From Methanoregula sp. UBA64 (lineage in GTDB: Archaea; Halobacteriota; Methanomicrobia; Methanomicrobiales; Methanospirillaceae), in NCBI RefSeq assembly GCF_002502735.1, contig NZ_DAQC01000001.1, forward strand, positions 489,229-553,228: a stretch of DNA of 64,000 nt, in the 5' to 3' direction. Below, in pieces: positions 60,277 through 64,000 of the stretch (the stretch's first letter is position 1; each line of letters starts with the position of its first letter). A model generated the notes under the pieces. The model ran no database searches, was not told the DNA's origin, and worked only from the letters and a program-made list of their open reading frames with translations. The position numbers were made by a program, and so were the translations under genes.

Positions 60277-62181
60277 ATGGCAACAGCGCAGGGAATGAGC
60301 GGGATCGATCTGCGGGCGGTAACCGGCGAGCTCAATGCAAAGCTGCCGCTCTGGATCGATAAGGTTTACCAGTTCGAGAGCCGGACGCTCGGTATCCGCC
60401 TGAATGGCGAAAACCATGCGAGGTACCTGCTCCTAATTGAAGCCGGGCGACGGGCGCACCTTGTATCAGCGTTCCCGGACGCCCCGAAAAATCCTCCGCA
60501 GTTTGCCATGTTCCTGCGCAAGTATATCTCCGGAGGCAAGGTACTTGCAATCCGACAGCACGGACTGGAACGGATCCTGATATTCGAGATCGGGAAAGGC
60601 GAACTCACCTACCGGCTCATCATCGAACTCTTTGATGAGGGAAACGTGATCCTCACCGATGAGGCAGGAAAAATTATCAAGCCGCTCCGGCACCACCGGT
60701 TCAAGGACCGGGACATAGTCCCCGATGCACTCTATGCCATGAGCGAAACCGACCCGACCGGTTCAGAGAAAAATCTTGCCGCAACGCTTGCAGGGGACGA
60801 CCGGGATCTGGTCCGGGCCCTTGCGGTTGCGTGCATGTTTGGCGGCACATATGCGGAATATGTCTGTAAGACCTCGGGTATTGATAAGTCCCTGCCGGCA
60901 AAAGCTGCCGATCCAAAGGCATTGTATGCGGCCATAACCGGGCTCTTTTCCCGGGTGCAGCAGTCAGCCCGGCCGGTTGTATCAGCAAAAAGCTGCGAAC
61001 CGCTCGCGTTTGGTGAGGGAGAAGGGAACTCCGGGGATACCGGCACACCCTACCCCGGCTATTCTGCTGCGCTCGAAGCCTTCTACCCGATGACCAAAGC
61101 CGAGAAGGTCAGGGTTGCGGCAAAACCGAAACTTTCCGAAGAGGAGCGGATCCACAAGTACCAGGAAGCCGCAATTAAAAAATTCGACGAGAAGATCAAA
61201 AAGAACGAAGAGCTGGTAAATGCGATCTACGAGAACTACCAGTTCATTGCACAGATCATCTCGTCACTGGATACGGCAAGCAAAGAACACTCCTGGCAGG
61301 AAATCGAGCGCCACCTCAAGGGAAATTCATCTGCCGATGCCAAAAAGATCGTGGCGTTTTACCCGGAAGATGCAGCGGTGGGCGTTGATATTGGAAAGAC
61401 CGTGAAGATCTTCGTCCACGAAAGTGTCGAGCAGAACGCAGGGCGTTATTACGATACCATCAAAAAATTCAAGAAGAAAAAGGAAGGCGCCCTCCAGGCT
61501 ATGAAGACGGTCCGGCCAAAGAAAAGGGCGGTACACCGCGATATTGTGCCCATGAAAAAACTCTGGTACCACCGGTTCCGGTGGTTTGTAACAAGCGATG
61601 GTGTGGTGGTGCTGGGCGGCCGGGATGCTTCGCAGAACGAAGAACTGGTCAAGAAGTACATGACCGGCGGCGATCTCTTCCTGCACGCGGACGTGCACGG
61701 GGCAAGTGTCATTCTCGTAAAAGGAAAGACCGAAAAGATGGACGAAGTGGCGCAGTTTGCCGCATCGTTCTCCGGCGCGTGGCGGAGCGGGCATTTCTCG
61801 GCCGATGTTTTCAGCGTGCGGCCGGACCAGGTAAGTAAGACTCCCGAGTCCGGGGAATATATCAGTCGGGGCTCGTTTATCGTGAGAGGAGAGCGCACGT
61901 ACTACCGGGATGTCCCGCTCGCAGTAGGGATCGGTCTCGTGCTCGAACCCCAAGCTGCGGTTATCGGCGGTCCACCCGCAGTTATCCGGTCGCGGACAAA
62001 GACCTGTGTAGAGATCCGGCCCGGGCAGTTCGAGCCAAACGATGTGGCAAAAAAAGTGCTCCGATCCCTGCGGGAGCATCTCGCACCCGAGGAGGAGAAA
62101 CTGCTCAAGGGAATCTTAAACACCGAATCGGTAGCAGCCTTTGTCCCGCCGGGGGGTTCGGACATTCTTGAGGAGTCATGA
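60277..62181 (+). CDS. rqcH: RqcH/NEMF/Rqc2-family NFACT protein
   Basis: About 634 residues. NFACT-N domain at the start (MSGIDLRAVTGELNAKLPLW), helix-hairpin segments, a coiled coil (about 290-420), then NFACT-R with WYHRFRWFVTSDGVVVLGGRD and GDLFLHADVHGASVILVKG. Binds large ribosome subunits holding a stalled peptidyl-tRNA and supports tailing of the chain. Overlaps pelota by 4 bases. Starts at 60277 or 60295. Confidence 0.93.
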   Translation: MATAQGMSGIDLRAVTGELNAKLPLWIDKVYQFESRTLGIRLNGENHARYLLLIEAGRRAHLVSAFPDAPKNPPQFAMFLRKYISGGKVLAIRQHGLERILIFEIGKGELTYRLIIELFDEGNVILTDEAGKIIKPLRHHRFKDRDIVPDALYAMSETDPTGSEKNLAATLAGDDRDLVRALAVACMFGGTYAEYVCKTSGIDKSLPAKAADPKALYAAITGLFSRVQQSARPVVSAKSCEPLAFGEGEGNSGDTGTPYPGYSAALEAFYPMTKAEKVRVAAKPKLSEEERIHKYQEAAIKKFDEKIKKNEELVNAIYENYQFIAQIISSLDTASKEHSWQEIERHLKGNSSADAKKIVAFYPEDAAVGVDIGKTVKIFVHESVEQNAGRYYDTIKKFKKKKEGALQAMKTVRPKKRAVHRDIVPMKKLWYHRFRWFVTSDGVVVLGGRDASQNEELVKKYMTGGDLFLHADVHGASVILVKGKTEKMDEVAQFAASFSGAWRSGHFSADVFSVRPDQVSKTPESGEYISRGSFIVRGERTYYRDVPLAVGIGLVLEPQAAVIGGPPAVIRSRTKTCVEIRPGQFEPNDVAKKVLRSLREHLAPEEEKLLKGILNTESVAAFVPPGGSDILEES

Positions 62182-63200
62182 AAGCGGAATTCGGGGACAT
62201 TAAGGAAAATTATGGCGAAATACGGCTTCTCCCCGAGACGATCGATGACCTCTGGCACCTCAAACACCTCATCCTTCCCGGCTCGCTTGTCTTTGCCACC
62301 ACATTCCGGAGTGTTGAATCTGTAACCGACAAACTCCGTCCCGAGAAAGTGGAGAAACGGCCGGTCCGGCTCGGGGTACGGGCGGAAAAGATCGAGTTCT
62401 CGGAGCATGGGATCCGGCTCCGGATCACCGGTATCATCGAGCACGGGATCGACTGCGGAGCGTACCATACGATAAATGTCGAGACCGGATACGAGATCTC
62501 GGTAATCCGCCAGTGGCGCCCGGTTGACCTCGAACGGATCGAGCGGGCCAAAAAGTCGTCCGTCTTTGGCGTCATCCATATCCTCACGATTGAAGAAGGC
62601 GAGGCCGAACTCTTCCGGATACGGCAGTACGGTCCCGAAAGCGTAGTAACGGTGACGACAGGGAGCGGCAAAGGCGGCGAGTGCGACAACAGGGTAGCAT
62701 TTTTCGAGGGGGTCACAAAGACGATTGCCGAGATTACCGGGCCGCTCGTTATTGCCGGGCCGGGTTTTATCAAGGACGATTTTCTCCGGTATGCGAAGAA
62801 CCGGAACTGCCCGCCCGGAGAACGTGCAGTCGTTGTAGAGACCCGGCGGATCGGCCGCGGTGCCGTGCAGGACGTGATCGGTGCCGGGACGCTTGAGAAG
62901 ATGATCGGCGATCTCCAGCTCTCTCGGGAGGTGCGGCTGATGGATGAAGTACTCCTGCGGATTGCCCGGGATGGAGCGGTAGCATACGGGAGGGAACAGG
63001 TCAGAAATGCAATCGATTACGGCGCAGTCGAAGAGGTTCTTATCGCCGATTCGCTGCTGCATGACACGGCAACTGCCCCGCTCCTTGAACGGGCCGAACG
63101 GATGCAGTCCCGTATCGTAGTGCTCTCAACCGAATTCGAACCCGGGGAACGGCTGATGGCACTCGGAGGGATTGCTGCACTGCTCCGGTATAAATTATAA
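62178..63200 (+). CDS. pelA: Pelota (Dom34) mRNA surveillance factor
   Basis: 340 residues with the three eRF1-like parts: N-terminal Sm-like (YGEIRLLPETIDDLWHLKHL), central domain with VVTVTTGSGKGG (no GGQ, as expected), and C-terminal VEEVLIADSLLHD. Recognises stalled ribosomes and recruits ABCE1. ATG overlaps the rqcH stop (ATGA), so the two are translated together. Confidence 0.96.
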   Translation: MKAEFGDIKENYGEIRLLPETIDDLWHLKHLILPGSLVFATTFRSVESVTDKLRPEKVEKRPVRLGVRAEKIEFSEHGIRLRITGIIEHGIDCGAYHTINVETGYEISVIRQWRPVDLERIERAKKSSVFGVIHILTIEEGEAELFRIRQYGPESVVTVTTGSGKGGECDNRVAFFEGVTKTIAEITGPLVIAGPGFIKDDFLRYAKNRNCPPGERAVVVETRRIGRGAVQDVIGAGTLEKMIGDLQLSREVRLMDEVLLRIARDGAVAYGREQVRNAIDYGAVEEVLIADSLLHDTATAPLLERAERMQSRIVVLSTEFEPGERLMALGGIAALLRYKL

Positions 63201-63379
63201 AGACGTCGGGCCGGGCAGCGGTACAGGATATTCCACAATTTTTCCCGGATAACCGGTTTTTTTAATTCCCTGAAAATGAGTATCTGAAACAATTTATCTG
63301 GGGTTTTAGTCATTGACAGAACCCCGGCCGATATAAACATACATATAATATAAAGCCTTTAGTTTGTGTAAGAGCGCAA

Positions 63380-64000
63380 ATGGCGATGAATTCTGACCCA
63401 TCTGGTACAGATGCAGACATCCCCTCCGGCCCGGACGGGGATCACGTCATCGATATCTTCATTTTCACCAAAGATGCCCGTAATTCCCGGCAGATAACCG
63501 GGCAATTGGCAAACGAAGGATACCGGATCACTTCGTTTTTTGATGATGCCGAATTGCTGGACCGTCTCCGCATGGGAAAACCCAACCTTCTCATCTGCGA
63601 CGCAACCGGCCCGGAAAAAGAGGGTTATCCAGTCTGCCATGATATCAAGGAAGATGCGGATCTCTGGAATATCCCTGTTCTTTTGATCACGGGCGTCTCC
63701 AGCCTCGGCGACCTTTTGATCGTGCTTGACAGCAATGCGGACAATTTTATCGCTTTGCCGTGGGATGCCCAGTACCTTGTCTCGCTCATCGAACTGATGC
63801 TTGCCTCGCCCGTGGAAAAACCGGATCCGGATAAAGTGCGGACGCAGTTCAAGATCCGTCACGAAGACCAGGATTATGTCATTACTGCCGATCGCAGGAA
63901 GCTCCTGGAATTCCTGCTCTCCTCGTTTGAGATCGCAATGAACCGGGCAACCGAACTCGACCAGGTTCGGGGCGAACGGAACACGCTCCAGTCAACGCTG
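63380..64000 (+). CDS. Receiver-like domain sensor protein (cut by window edge)
   Basis: Open from ATG 63380 to the window end (207 codons). Residues 20-145 form a receiver-like fold (VIDIFIFTKDARNSRQITG, LLICDATGPEKEGYPVC, IPVLLITGVSS). The phospho-acceptor Asp is there, but the acidic pair reads TKDA and the Lys is missing, so phosphorylation is uncertain. A coiled coil starts near 195, likely leading to a PAS or kinase region beyond the window. Confidence 0.75.
   Translation, partial: MAMNSDPSGTDADIPSGPDGDHVIDIFIFTKDARNSRQITGQLANEGYRITSFFDDAELLDRLRMGKPNLLICDATGPEKEGYPVCHDIKEDADLWNIPVLLITGVSSLGDLLIVLDSNADNFIALPWDAQYLVSLIELMLASPVEKPDPDKVRTQFKIRHEDQDYVITADRRKLLEFLLSSFEIAMNRATELDQVRGERNTLQSTL

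Noticed and set aside
61902..63062. 386-codon minus-strand frame
   Set aside because: Antisense to rqcH and pelA, both unmistakable.
1..64000. CRISPR arrays, tRNA genes, transposases
   Set aside because: No regularly spaced direct repeats, no GGTTCGAATC-type T-arm with a fitting cloverleaf and no transposase motif were found by eye; a tRNAscan-SE or CRISPRCasFinder run would settle it.

Overview
The window is a 64 kb piece of a methanogen-type euryarchaeal chromosome, most likely order Methanomicrobiales (Methanoregula-like); that placement is inferred. Seen directly: an archaeal RNase P RNA, archaeosine genes (tgtA, arcS), proteasome-activating nucleotidase, aMBF1, Pelota, ABCE1, an RqcH/NEMF protein and the archaeal aromatic pathway with AroA' and AroB'. 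Many sensors combine HTH, receiver, PAS or GAF domains without a kinase, a style common in this order. No tRNA, 5S/16S/23S rRNA, CRISPR array or transposase was found.

Layout: 1-0.7 kb, N-terminal part of a membrane-anchored secretion ATPase. 1.2-4.1 kb, three-gene proton-translocating transhydrogenase. 4.2-7.9 kb, archaeosine genes and an AMMECR1 protein. 8.0-8.35 kb, RNase P RNA. 8.4-12 kb, a divergent family B polymerase with two small companions and a 2H phosphoesterase. 12-18.8 kb, shikimate kinase-like protein, lipoprotein, HTH-PAS regulator, soluble chemoreceptor, CheW and a receiver-PAS protein. 18.8-26.7 kb, an eight-gene aromatic amino acid operon (aroC, aroKE fusion, aroA, pheA, tyrA, aroB', aroA' and a paralogue) read leftward, preceded by a possible Phe/Tyr/Trp-rich leader peptide. 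27.1-32.4 kb is accessory: an AT-rich AlbA-type ATPase gene, a GC-homopolymer repeat block, then MarR, HxlR and other small regulators. 32.6-39.3 kb, surface proteins (RCC1-like repeats; a 1322-residue protein ending in a papain-like domain; a Yip1-type membrane protein). 39.6-51 kb is a patchwork of small proteins: RNase HI, Cys-rich peptides, two zinc-ribbon paralogues, a TetR-controlled string of overlapping ORFs, a methyltransferase, a histidine kinase, an ABC exporter and an iron-sulfur flavoprotein. 51-54.8 kb, a TusA/DsrE-DUF169 sulfur operon facing its probable regulator. 55-63.2 kb, information processing: aMBF1, PAN, FKBP, ABCE1, an EMC6-like protein, RqcH and Pelota. The window ends in a receiver-like sensor.

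The strongest candidate for something undescribed is a pair of about 95-nt structured RNA elements, each with its own TATA-like box and a terminal U run, about 75 nt upstream of two paralogous 65-residue zinc-ribbon genes (40.8 and 49.3 kb). Their stems differ in sequence but keep pairing. Second is the aromatic-rich leader ORF and the hairpin starting right after its stop codon, ahead of the aro operon. Third is a shared promoter box that links a Cys-rich secreted protein, an ABC exporter and a 52-residue Cys/Trp-rich peptide.
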